Assembly: GCA_018715565.1 (NCBI GenBank)
Contig: DVLJ01000001.1
Span: 1-35,484, forward strand
DNA: 35,484 nt
Source: Candidatus Ventrimonas merdavium
GTDB lineage: Bacteria > Bacillota > Clostridia > Lachnospirales > Lachnospiraceae
Direction of reading: 5' to 3'
Made by a program: the position numbers and the translations under genes. Each line of letters begins with the position of its first letter. Within the stretch, counting starts at the first letter, position 1. This document shows, piece after piece, positions 30,089 through 35,484 of this stretch. Under the pieces are notes generated by a model. That model made no database searches. It was given only the letters and a program-made list of their open reading frames with translations, and had not been told where the DNA came from.

Positions 30089-30760
30089 TCAGTCCTGTTC
30101 TCCCTCCGCTCCCGCGTACCGTTCCTGCGCCTCGCCCTCCTGCAGGATCGACTGGTTCAGTGAGAACATCTTCGCGTCCAGCATATCCACCATATCGGCG
30201 CATGCCTTTAGCTCCGCCTGCAGCGACGCCGGGGCATTTCCCTCAAATTTGTAATAAATCTTGTGTTCCAGGCTGGCCCAGAAGTCCATGGCCACGGTGC
30301 GGATCTGGATCTCCACCTTCGTCTCCACCGGACCGGCGGTCAGATAGATCGGAATGGTCACCACCATGTGGTAGCTCTTGTAGCCGTTGGGCTTGGGCTG
30401 CCGGATATAATCCTTCACATAAAGGACGCTGACGTCCTTCTGTCTGGCGATCATGTCGGCGATCTGGTAAATGTCCTGGGTAAAGGAGCAGATGATCCGG
30501 ATCCCCGCGATGTCGCTCAGCTTTTCCACCATATTGTCAATGGTGACCTCCAGGTTATCCGCCTTCAGCTTCTTCACGATGCTTTCCGGGGTCTTCAGCC
30601 TGGACTTGATGTGTTCGATGGGCGTATGCCCGTAAATGTGCACGAACTCGCCGTTCAGGATCTCGATCTTCGTGCGAATCGCCTTCAAGGCCGAATCATA
30701 CAGGAACATGACCGAGTTCCACTGATCCAGCTGTGTATATGCGTCTGGGATATTGGTCAA
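30089..30760 (-). CDS. Small alarmone synthetase ((p)ppGpp synthetase, RelP/RelQ class)
   Basis: A 223-residue single-domain pyrophosphokinase that transfers pyrophosphate from ATP to GTP/GDP, making the stringent-response alarmone. Motifs: HIKSRLKTPESIVKKLK (ATP/basic loop), DIAGIRIICSF (Asp for Mg), YIRQPKPNGYKSYHMVV (G-loop tyrosine region) and VEIQIRTVAMDFWASLEHKIYYK (catalytic Glu and C-terminal signature). There is no HD hydrolase or TGS domain. The start is TTG at 30760, supported by AAAGGAGGG just upstream. It lies 32 bases after the S1-domain gene and is probably co-transcribed with it and with the glycerophosphodiesterase. Confidence 0.93.
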   Translation of the reverse strand: MTNIPDAYTQLDQWNSVMFLYDSALKAIRTKIEILNGEFVHIYGHTPIEHIKSRLKTPESIVKKLKADNLEVTIDNMVEKLSDIAGIRIICSFTQDIYQIADMIARQKDVSVLYVKDYIRQPKPNGYKSYHMVVTIPIYLTAGPVETKVEIQIRTVAMDFWASLEHKIYYKFEGNAPASLQAELKACADMVDMLDAKMFSLNQSILQEGEAQERYAGAEGEQD

Positions 30761-30792
30761 AGGTATCCCTCCTTTATGTCCTTACCTGAATC

Positions 30793-31512
30793 TTATAATT
30801 TGATGCCTTTTAACAGGGCGCCCAGTCCGGTGGTCGCTGCGCCGGTCTCTTTATAATGGAAGGTCTCCTCCTTCTCCTGGGGTTCCTCTGCCAGAGCCTT
30901 CATGCTGAGGCTGATCTTGCCGTCCTTTAAGCCGATGATCTTCACGGTCACCTTCTGGCCCTCCTTCAGCACAACGCCCGGATGCTTGATCCGCTGGGTG
31001 CTGATCTGGGATACGTGCAGAAGACCGGTGAGGCCGTTCTCCAGATCTACAAATGCGCCATAGTCCTTGATGCTGTCCACCGTACCTTCTACGACTGCGC
31101 CTACCTGAACGGCTTCCATCTTCGCCGCCTTCTCAGCCGCTTCCTTCTGCTGCATCACCACACGGCCGGACAGGACCAGCTTCTTGTTCTCCGGGGTCAC
31201 GGTGATCGGCACCACCTCCAGATACTGGCCTACCATATCCTCCAGCTTCTCTACGTATTTGGTAGAGATCTGGGATGCGGGGATAAAGCCCTGGATGTCG
31301 TCGATGTAGGTCACCAGGCCGCCCTTTACCGCCTCTTTTACTTTTACCTTGGTCACGGTCTTGTTCTGCATCTGCTCAACCAGCTCCGCCCACTTCTCCG
31401 CATCCGGGCCTTCCTGCTCCTGATACGGGTTGCGGCGCTCGTCGTACTCCTTATAAGATGCTTCCAGCTCGCTGGCAAAATCTTCCATTGTCTCTTTTAC
31501 TTCTTCGCTCAT
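30793..31512 (-). CDS. S1-domain RNA-binding protein (short ribosomal S1-like)
   Basis: A 239-residue protein with two S1 OB-fold domains: about residues 50-125 (VTKVKVKEAVKGGLVTYIDDIQGFIPASQIS) and about 150-222 (GAVVEGTVDSIKDYGAFVDLENGLTGLLHVSQIS). The second is a canonical S1 repeat; the first resembles the second domain of ribosomal protein S1. Firmicutes carry such short S1 homologs, which bind RNA or the ribosome; the precise target is unknown. Start ATG at 31512 has AAGGAG upstream and begins MSEEVKETMEDF. An upstream ATG at 31572 is less likely. A promoter may be TTGTTA (31635-31630), 18 bases, CATAAT (31611-31606). Confidence 0.88.
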   Translation of the reverse strand: MSEEVKETMEDFASELEASYKEYDERRNPYQEQEGPDAEKWAELVEQMQNKTVTKVKVKEAVKGGLVTYIDDIQGFIPASQISTKYVEKLEDMVGQYLEVVPITVTPENKKLVLSGRVVMQQKEAAEKAAKMEAVQVGAVVEGTVDSIKDYGAFVDLENGLTGLLHVSQISTQRIKHPGVVLKEGQKVTVKIIGLKDGKISLSMKALAEEPQEKEETFHYKETGAATTGLGALLKGIKL

Positions 31513-31682
31513 AATGATTCTCCTTTTCTTCGTCCTCCCTGGCGCTGCCGCCGGATATGTTGACTTTACCACATTTCCTTAGTTTTTACCATACTTTTCT
31601 CTATAATTATGCGGGGAAATATGCTACAATAACAAGGAAGATACAGGCCGCGCGGGACGAAGCCCCATTGGAGCGCGGCAGA

Positions 31683-31715
31683 CTGCCAGAAAAAAGGGGC
31701 ATGCCCCTTTGGCAG
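31683..31715 (+). other. Extended hairpin in the leader of the PHP gene
   Basis: The inner arms AAAGGGGC and GCCCCTTT pair perfectly, with outer arms CTGCC (31683-31687 region) and GGCAG (31711-31715). It sits between two candidate plus-strand -10 elements (TATAAT 31602-31607; TACAAT 31625-31630) and the start at 31759. No T-tract follows, so a leader RNA structure is more likely than a terminator. Confidence 0.5.
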
Positions 31716-31758
31716 CTCAGGATCTTAGCTGGAATTTGAGAACAGGAGATTTTTCATT

Positions 31759-32502
31759 ATGATACAGGACATTATGGATCTGCATACCCACACCATCGTC
31801 AGCGGGCATGCCTACAACACCCTTTACGAGATGATCGATTCGGCCGCCAGGAAGGGGGTATCCCTTCTGGGGGTCACGGAGCATGCCCCCCGGATCCCGG
31901 GAGCCTGCCACCCGTTTTATTTTGTCAATTTCCGGGTGGTCCCCAGGGAGGTGAAGGGCGTCAAGCTGATGCTAGGCTGTGAGATCAACATCGTGGACCC
32001 GGACGGGAGTTTGGATCTGGAGCCCCGGTATCTCAAGGGCCTGGACTTCGGCATCGCCAGCATCCACGATCCCTGCTATCCCAGCGGATGCACCATTTCC
32101 CAGAACACCCAGGCCTATGTCAAGGCCATGCAGAGCCCCTACGTGCACATCATCGGCCATCCCGACGACGGCCGGTTCCCGGTGGATTATGAGACCCTGG
32201 TGTGCGCCGCCAAGGAGCATCATGTGCTCCTGGAGATGAACGCCTCTTCCCTCCATCCCAACTGCCACCGGCAGAATGCCCGGGAGAACTATATCGCTAT
32301 GCTGGAGCTGTGCAGGCGGTACGGCGTCAGCATCGTACTGGACAGCGACGCCCACTCCGAGGCGGATGTGGGGAACCACGAACGGGCCCAGGCGCTCTTA
32401 GAGGAACTCCAGTTCCCGGAGGAGCTGGTGGTGAACTCTTCTATTGAAAAGGCCGCCGCATTTATCCCCTGGCTGAACAAGGCTCCTTACCTGGATGTGT
32501 AA
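31759..32502 (+). CDS. PHP-domain phosphoesterase (YcdX-like)
   Basis: A 247-residue PHP phosphatase with a distorted TIM barrel and a trinuclear metal site. Metal ligands appear in DLHTHTIVSGHAY (first His pair and third His), GVTEHAPR, GCEINIVD, ASIHDPCY, IIGHPDDG, LEMNASSLHPN and VLDSDAHSEADVG. This pattern matches the YcdX/histidinol-phosphatase-like group rather than DNA polymerase PHP domains. Substrate unknown: histidinol phosphate, sugar phosphates or nucleotides are possible. Start ATG has AGGAG ten bases upstream. It is the first of four genes on the plus strand and ends 95 bases before perR. Confidence 0.88.
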   Translation: MIQDIMDLHTHTIVSGHAYNTLYEMIDSAARKGVSLLGVTEHAPRIPGACHPFYFVNFRVVPREVKGVKLMLGCEINIVDPDGSLDLEPRYLKGLDFGIASIHDPCYPSGCTISQNTQAYVKAMQSPYVHIIGHPDDGRFPVDYETLVCAAKEHHVLLEMNASSLHPNCHRQNARENYIAMLELCRRYGVSIVLDSDAHSEADVGNHERAQALLEELQFPEELVVNSSIEKAAAFIPWLNKAPYLDV

Positions 32503-32519
32503 AAGATGGCATTTCATCC

Positions 32520-32571
32520 TTGACATTTCCTTTTTTATCCGTTAGAATATAATAGTAACTGTTACTATTAT
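32520..32571 (+). promoter_or_regulatory. perR promoter with perfect PerR-type operator
   Basis: TTGACA (32520-32525), exact 17-base spacer, TAGAAT (32543-32548). Immediately after the -10 is a perfect inverted repeat with 11-base arms ATAATAGTAAC (32549-32559) and GTTACTATTAT (32561-32571) around one base. The position over the start site suits autorepression. Confidence 0.8.
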
Positions 32572-32597
32572 CCCACGGAGCAAAAAGGAGCTGATCT

Positions 32598-32993
32598 ATG
32601 AAGACCTTAAAGTATAGCCGTCAGAGGGAATCCATCAAAGCGTGTCTGGTGAGCCGGCATGACCATCCGACCGCAGACGCCATATACACCTGCATCCGGG
32701 AAGAATTTCCCAACATCAGTCTGGGAACCGTATATCGGAATCTGAATCTGCTGGTGGACTTAGGCGAGATCCGGAAACTGACCTTTGGCGACGGAAAAGA
32801 CCACTTTGACGCGGATGTCCATCCCCACTGCCATTTTGTATGCCGCTGCTGCGGAGCGATCCAGGACCTGCCTATGCCGTCTCTGGAGAGCATTGAGCAG
32901 GAGATGCAGCCGCTGACGGATGGACGGATCGAGAACATGACCCTGGATTTTTCCGGTCTGTGCAGCGCGTGCCTGAAGGCAGAAAGTCATTAA
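32598..32993 (+). CDS. perR: PerR-like peroxide-sensing Fur-family repressor
   Basis: A 131-residue Fur-family regulator. The winged helix covers about residues 1-75 (TADAIYTCIREEFPNISLGTVYRNLNLLVDLGEIRKL). The structural zinc site is formed by CRCC and CSAC. In the regulatory metal site, DHFDADVHPHCHF supplies an Asp in the position of B. subtilis PerR Asp85, two His (HPHCH) and a later Asp in IQDLP. An Asp rather than Glu at that position favours PerR over Fur. PerR with Fe senses H2O2 by histidine oxidation and derepresses peroxide defence. Its own promoter and the two following rubrerythrin genes carry the same operator, so autoregulation and control of both are very likely. Confidence 0.9.
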   Translation: MKTLKYSRQRESIKACLVSRHDHPTADAIYTCIREEFPNISLGTVYRNLNLLVDLGEIRKLTFGDGKDHFDADVHPHCHFVCRCCGAIQDLPMPSLESIEQEMQPLTDGRIENMTLDFSGLCSACLKAESH

Positions 32994-33012
32994 AAAAAAT
33001 TCTCAAAACACA

Positions 33013-33063
33013 TTGACAGACAGAAAGATTTGTGCTAAATTAATATTAGTAATCATTACTGAT
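33013..33063 (+). promoter_or_regulatory. Reverse rubrerythrin promoter with PerR-type operator
   Basis: TTGACA (33013-33018), 17 bases, TAAATT (33036-33041). The operator core is AGTAAT-C-ATTACT (33048-33060), a perfect 6-bp inverted repeat extended with one mismatch to 33045-33063. Confidence 0.75.
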
Positions 33064-33117
33064 TACACCAACACACGGTCAACCAATAATTTTAATACAT
33101 GTAAAGGAGATTGAGTT

Positions 33118-33660
33118 ATGAAGAAATGGGTTTGTAATGTATGCGGTTATGTTCACGAAGGCGACAGCGCTCCGGAGTTCTGCCCGGTATGTAAGGCGCC
33201 GGCTTCCAAGTTCACCGAGCAGGCTGGTGAGAGAACCTGGGCTGCTGAGCACGTAGTAGGCGTGGCACAGGGCGTGAGCGAGGATATCCTGGCTGACCTG
33301 CGCGCAAACTTCGAGGGCGAGTGCTCTGAGGTTGGTATGTACCTGGCGATGGCTAGAGTGGCTCACAGAGAGGGCTATCCGGAGATCGGCCTGTACTGGG
33401 AGAAGGCAGCTTGGGAAGAGGCTGAGCATGCTGCGAAGTTCGCCGAGCTGTTAGGCGAGGTTGTGACCGACTCCACCAAGAAGAACCTGGAGATGCGGGT
33501 AGACGCTGAGAACGGCGCGACCGCAGGCAAGTTCGACCTGGCTAAGAGAGCGAAAGCTGCGAACCTGGATGCGATCCATGACACCGTTCATGAGATGGCT
33601 AGAGACGAGGCTCGTCACGGCAAGGCATTCGAGGGTCTGCTGAAACGCTACTTCGGCTAA
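33118..33660 (+). CDS. Reverse rubrerythrin (rubredoxin domain at N-terminus)
   Basis: A 180-residue protein with the domain order inverted relative to classical rubrerythrin. Residues 1-35 are a rubredoxin-like iron site with [20 protein letters not shown]. Residues about 50-180 are a four-helix diiron domain with ligand pairs in [26 protein letters not shown], and [16 protein letters not shown]. In Clostridium acetobutylicum, reverse rubrerythrins act as NADH-linked oxygen and peroxide reductases and are strongly PerR-controlled. Ribosome site AAAGGAG is present. It is followed by an excellent terminator at 33691, so it forms its own transcript. Confidence 0.93.
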   Translation: MKKWVCNVCGYVHEGDSAPEFCPVCKAPASKFTEQAGERTWAAEHVVGVAQGVSEDILADLRANFEGECSEVGMYLAMARVAHREGYPEIGLYWEKAAWEEAEHAAKFAELLGEVVTDSTKKNLEMRVDAENGATAGKFDLAKRAKAANLDAIHDTVHEMARDEARHGKAFEGLLKRYFG

Positions 33661-33690
33661 TTTCTGACCGATCCTTCCTTGAACCTTTGG

Positions 33691-33725
33691 GGAGTGGACA
33701 TGAAGTTGTCCACTCCTTTTTTCGT
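33691..33725 (+). terminator. Intrinsic terminator after reverse rubrerythrin
   Basis: Perfect 10-bp arms GGAGTGGACA (33691-33700) and TGTCCACTCC (33707-33716), 6-base loop, then six Ts (33717-33722). Confidence 0.95.
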
Positions 33726-33781
33726 TCTATTTTCCGTTGTTCCACATTCCCAATTTTTAACAATTCTTTTTCAGATAATGC

Positions 33782-33830
33782 TTGACTTTTTTCATCTTTT
33801 GTGATACTCTAATTTTAGTAATAATTCCTA
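33782..33830 (+). promoter_or_regulatory. Rubrerythrin promoter with PerR-type operator
   Basis: TTGACT (33782-33787) with a -10 that can be read as GATACT (33803-33808, TG extended) or TACTCT (33805-33810). The operator AGTAAT-A-ATTCCT (33817-33829) has one mismatch in the symmetry relative to the two other copies. An overlapping perfect repeat AATAAT, 4 bases, ATTATT is an alternative. Confidence 0.6.
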
Positions 33831-33859
33831 TTATTTATTGTCTTAAGGAGGATATCCAC

Positions 33860-34396
33860 ATGTCAAAATACGCAGGTACTAAAACCGAGAAGAACCTTTG
33901 GGAAGCATTTGCCGGCGAGTCCCAGGCACGCAATAAGTACACCTACTACGCTTCCGCCGCCAAGAAGGCCGGCTACGAGCAGATGGCTGCCCTGTATCTG
34001 GAGACTGCGGACCAGGAGAAGGAGCACGCGAAGATGTGGTTCAAGGAGATCCACGGCATCGGTTCCATCGAGGAGAACCTGGTAGACGCTGCTTCCGGTG
34101 AGAACGAGGAGTGGACCAGCATGTATGTGCGCATGGCGAACGAGGCCGACGAGGAAGGCTTCCACGAGCTGGCTGCCAAGTTCCGCGGCGTGGCTCAGGT
34201 TGAGGCCGCTCACGAGAAGCGCTACCTGAAGCTGTTAGACAGCCTGCGCAAGGACGGCACCTTCAAGGGCGACGCTCCCTTAGGCTGGAAGTGCCGCAAC
34301 TGCGGTTACGTTCACGAGGCCGAGGAAGCTCCGGAGATCTGCCCGGTATGCGCGCATCCGAGAGCATATTTTGAGAGAAAGGTTGAGAACTACTAA
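33860..34396 (+). CDS. rbr: Classical rubrerythrin
   Basis: A 178-residue non-heme iron peroxidase. I chose ATG at 33860 (AAGGAGG upstream; [13 protein letters not shown] is the family start) rather than an in-frame ATG at 33782, which is inside the promoter. Residues 1-140 are the diiron ferritin-like domain ([37 protein letters not shown], and [12 protein letters not shown]). The C-terminal rubredoxin domain has [29 protein letters not shown]. It reduces H2O2 using electrons from rubredoxin/NADH. It is adjacent to the reverse form, each with its own promoter. Confidence 0.95.
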   Translation: MSKYAGTKTEKNLWEAFAGESQARNKYTYYASAAKKAGYEQMAALYLETADQEKEHAKMWFKEIHGIGSIEENLVDAASGENEEWTSMYVRMANEADEEGFHELAAKFRGVAQVEAAHEKRYLKLLDSLRKDGTFKGDAPLGWKCRNCGYVHEAEEAPEICPVCAHPRAYFERKVENY

Positions 34397-34436
34397 TCTT
34401 TCACAATCAGTCCAGGGTATGGATGAACAAGCGGAG

Positions 34437-34469
34437 GCAGAGTCCCTGTTAGGGGGGCTCTGTCTTTTT
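34437..34469 (+). terminator. Intrinsic terminator after rubrerythrin
   Basis: CAGAG-T-CCC and GGG-GG-CTCTG arms around TGTTAG-type loop, followed by TCTTTTT. The stem has a small bulge. Confidence 0.75.
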
Positions 34470-34560
34470 ATGTCCTGCTGTATGATTATTCCTCTGCTGT
34501 TTGTTCTGCGACATCTGGCTGCCTGGCTGCCTCACAGCTTTGCAGCCTGGCAGCCAGCAG

Positions 34561-34617
34561 CCCGACAGCCAGGCTCCCCGACAGCCAAGCTCCCTAACAG
34601 CCAGGCTCCCTAGCAGC
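34561..34617. repeat. 16-bp tandem repeats, 3.5 copies
   Basis: Units CCCGACAGCCAGGCTC (34561), CCCGACAGCCAAGCTC (34577), CCTAACAGCCAGGCTC (34593) and a partial CCTAGCAGC (34609). The preceding 50 bases also contain CTGGCTGCCTGGCTGCCT and GCAGCCTGGCAGCCAGCAGC, so the region is a small GC-rich minisatellite between two terminators. Confidence 0.85.
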
Positions 34618-34618
34618 G

Positions 34619-34665
34619 AAAAGGGCGCAGCCGCAGGATCTAGTTTCTGCAGACTGCGCCCTTTT
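34619..34665. terminator. Bidirectional intrinsic terminator between convergent genes
   Basis: Perfect 12-bp arms AAAAGGGCGCAG (34619-34630) and CTGCGCCCTTTT (34654-34665), with extra inner pairing CGCAG/CTGC. Symmetric A and T ends let it work in both directions, serving rubrerythrin on the plus strand and the P-ATPase on the minus strand. Confidence 0.85.
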
Positions 34666-34683
34666 GGGACAATCCTACCTCAG

Positions 34684-34736
34684 AGAAATTCTGGCGCCAG
34701 AATTTCTTAAACCAGAATTTCTTACGCCAGAGCTTC
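34684..34736. repeat. 24-bp perfect palindrome and 15-bp tandem units across the P-ATPase stop
   Basis: The palindrome has arms AGAAATTCTGGC (34684-34695) and GCCAGAATTTCT (34696-34707). On the minus strand three contiguous 15-bp units run GAAGCTCTGGCGTAA (34736-34722, last codons and stop of the ATPase), GAAATTCTGGTTTAA (34721-34707) and GAAATTCTGGCGCCA (34706-34692). Unit 2 repeats an in-frame TAA. Confidence 0.85.
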
Positions 34737-35484
34737 CCGCACCATCTTCGTCGCCTGGATCACCACCGTAGGCAGCGCCGCCAGCACCACGATGGTCAGC
34801 AGCTGCCGCACGCCCAGATCTGCTACGGCAAACAGGACCTGCAGTCCCGGCAGGAACAGCACCGCCGCCAGCAGCAGCACGCCGGCCTCGAACGCCATGA
34901 TGCTCCAGGGATTTCCCTTGAAGCCCAACCGGACGATGGAATGTCCGCTCCGACAGTTAAAACCGTGGAACAGACGAGCCAGGGTCAGAGTTGCAAACGC
35001 CATGGTGCTGGCTACTCCTGCGCCGCCGGTCTCCATCCCGATGTGGAAGGCTGTCATGGTGCACACGGCGATCAGGCCGCCCTGGACGATCAGCTTGCCT
35101 AAGAACCGGCCGGTCAGGATGCCCTCCTTCGGATCCCTGGGCGGCTGATCCAGCAGCCCTTCCTCCTGGGGCTCCATACCAATGGCGATCGCCGGAAGGG
35201 AGTCGGTCAGCAGATTGATGAACAGCAGGTGCACCGGGGCGAACGGCATAGGCAGAGCCAGCAGGGATGCATACAGCACGCTGAAGATCCCCGCCATATT
35301 GCCGGACAGCAAAAACTGGATGGCATGGCGGATGTTCCGGTACACGTTCCGCCCGTTGGCCACTGCCTTGACAATGGTGGCAAAATTGTCGTCCGTCAGG
35401 ATCATGGACGCCGCGTCCTTGGAGACCTCGGTGCCGGTAATGCCCATAGCCACGCCGATATCCGCCTTCTTCAGGGCCGGAGCG
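34722..35484 (-). CDS. Cation-transporting P-type ATPase (Ca2+-type), C-terminal part
   Basis: The last 253 or so residues of a P-type ATPase; the frame is open to the window edge, so the 5' end lies outside. It begins APALKKADIGVAMGITGTEVSKDAASMILTDDNFATI, the hinge region downstream of the phosphorylation domain in SERCA-like/PMCA-like pumps. Transmembrane helices follow: NIRHAIQFLLSGNMAGIFSVLYASLL, then PVHLLFINLLTDSLPAIAIGMEP (the NxxTD motif of helix 6, a Ca2+ ligand site), then a cation-ATPase C-terminal domain with four helices. It probably exports Ca2+ at the cytoplasmic membrane; Mn2+ or other ions cannot be excluded. GTG at 35453 is internal, not a start. Confidence 0.92.
   Translation of the reverse strand, partial: APALKKADIGVAMGITGTEVSKDAASMILTDDNFATIVKAVANGRNVYRNIRHAIQFLLSGNMAGIFSVLYASLLALPMPFAPVHLLFINLLTDSLPAIAIGMEPQEEGLLDQPPRDPKEGILTGRFLGKLIVQGGLIAVCTMTAFHIGMETGGAGVASTMAFATLTLARLFHGFNCRSGHSIVRLGFKGNPWSIMAFEAGVLLLAAVLFLPGLQVLFAVADLGVRQLLTIVVLAALPTVVIQATKMVREALA

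Larger units (their letters stand above)
34397..34721. other. 325-base convergent intergenic region: terminators and repeats, no gene
   Basis: No gene seen. It holds the rubrerythrin terminator (34437-34469), a CTGGCTGC-rich low-complexity stretch and 16-bp tandem units (34561-34617), a bidirectional terminator (34619-34665) and a palindrome continuous with 15-bp repeats that run into the P-ATPase stop codon. Confidence 0.75.

Noticed and set aside
32598-32993. Assignment of the Fur-family protein as Fur (iron uptake regulator)
   Set aside because: The regulatory site has Asp at the PerR-specific position and the neighbours are peroxide-defence genes.
33782-33859. N-terminal extension of rubrerythrin from ATG-like start at 33782
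   Set aside because: These bases hold the promoter and PerR-type operator; the ATG at 33860 has a strong ribosome site and matches family starts.
34561-34617. CRISPR array
   Set aside because: Units are 16 bp and directly abutting with no spacers; no cas gene is present. The same reasoning excludes 4243-4350 and 19372-19411.
1-35484. Insertion sequence, prophage or integrative element
   Set aside because: No transposase, integrase, attachment-site pair, tRNA gene or structural phage gene was found; base composition is fairly uniform over the coding regions.

Overview
This window looks like a chromosomal segment of an anaerobic, moderately high-GC Firmicute of class Clostridia. Lachnospiraceae is my best guess, but this is not proven. 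The evidence is the pairing of PerR with a reverse and a classical rubrerythrin, a 2-hydroxyacyl-CoA dehydratase system, ferredoxin-domain EtfA, a small alarmone synthetase, strong AGGAGG ribosome sites and short, AT-rich intergenic promoters. I see no rRNA, tRNA, CRISPR array, phage or transposase gene.

Layout. 1-3302: a YafQ-type toxin whose first two bases lie just outside the window, a DMT-family exporter, a GNAT acetyltransferase and an AAA/DUF4143 ATPase. 3303-20450: a catabolic island on three transcription units. Unit A is a ten-gene minus-strand run (14396 to 3627): family III CoA-transferase, enoyl-CoA hydratase, MaoC hydratase, LarA-like racemase, dehydratase activase (HgdC type), acyl-CoA synthetase, acyl-CoA dehydrogenase, EtfB, EtfA with two [4Fe-4S] motifs, and an OFA-type MFS carrier. 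Unit B is a single plus-strand membrane protein of unknown function (14494-15525). Unit C is a minus-strand dehydratase unit (19313 to 15567): HgdA-type and HgdB-type subunits plus a GntP-family permease. A GntR/FCD regulator lies just upstream of unit C. 20545-24970: an xpt, HAD phosphatase, HemC-CobA-HemD triple fusion and precorrin-2 dehydrogenase run. 25055-31512: a lipoprotein related to trigger factor, M18 aminopeptidase, D-aminoacyl-tRNA deacylase, membrane glycerophosphodiesterase, small alarmone synthetase and an S1-domain protein. 31759-34396 (plus strand): PHP phosphoesterase, PerR, reverse rubrerythrin and rubrerythrin. The window ends inside a Ca2+-type P-ATPase.

How the island may work (inference). 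A 2-hydroxyacid enters by the GntP or OFA carrier. The LarA-like enzyme interconverts its stereoisomers. The CoA-transferase and/or synthetase makes the CoA thioester. HgdAB, energised by HgdC, removes the 2-hydroxyl to give a 2-enoyl-CoA. The acyl-CoA dehydrogenase with EtfAB reduces that, probably with flavin-based electron bifurcation to ferredoxin. The two hydratases offer a side exit to 3-hydroxyacyl-CoA. The set overlaps with the acrylate (lactate to propionate), phenyllactate (Fld), caffeate (Car) and carnitine (Cai) pathways but matches none exactly, and its substrate cannot be read from sequence.

Regulation is unusually visible. The unit C promoter and the unit B promoter share a 15-base element (13 of 15 identical), and the unit C leader carries five tandem 8-bp units. 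PerR and both rubrerythrin genes share a common AGTAAY-n-RTTACT operator.
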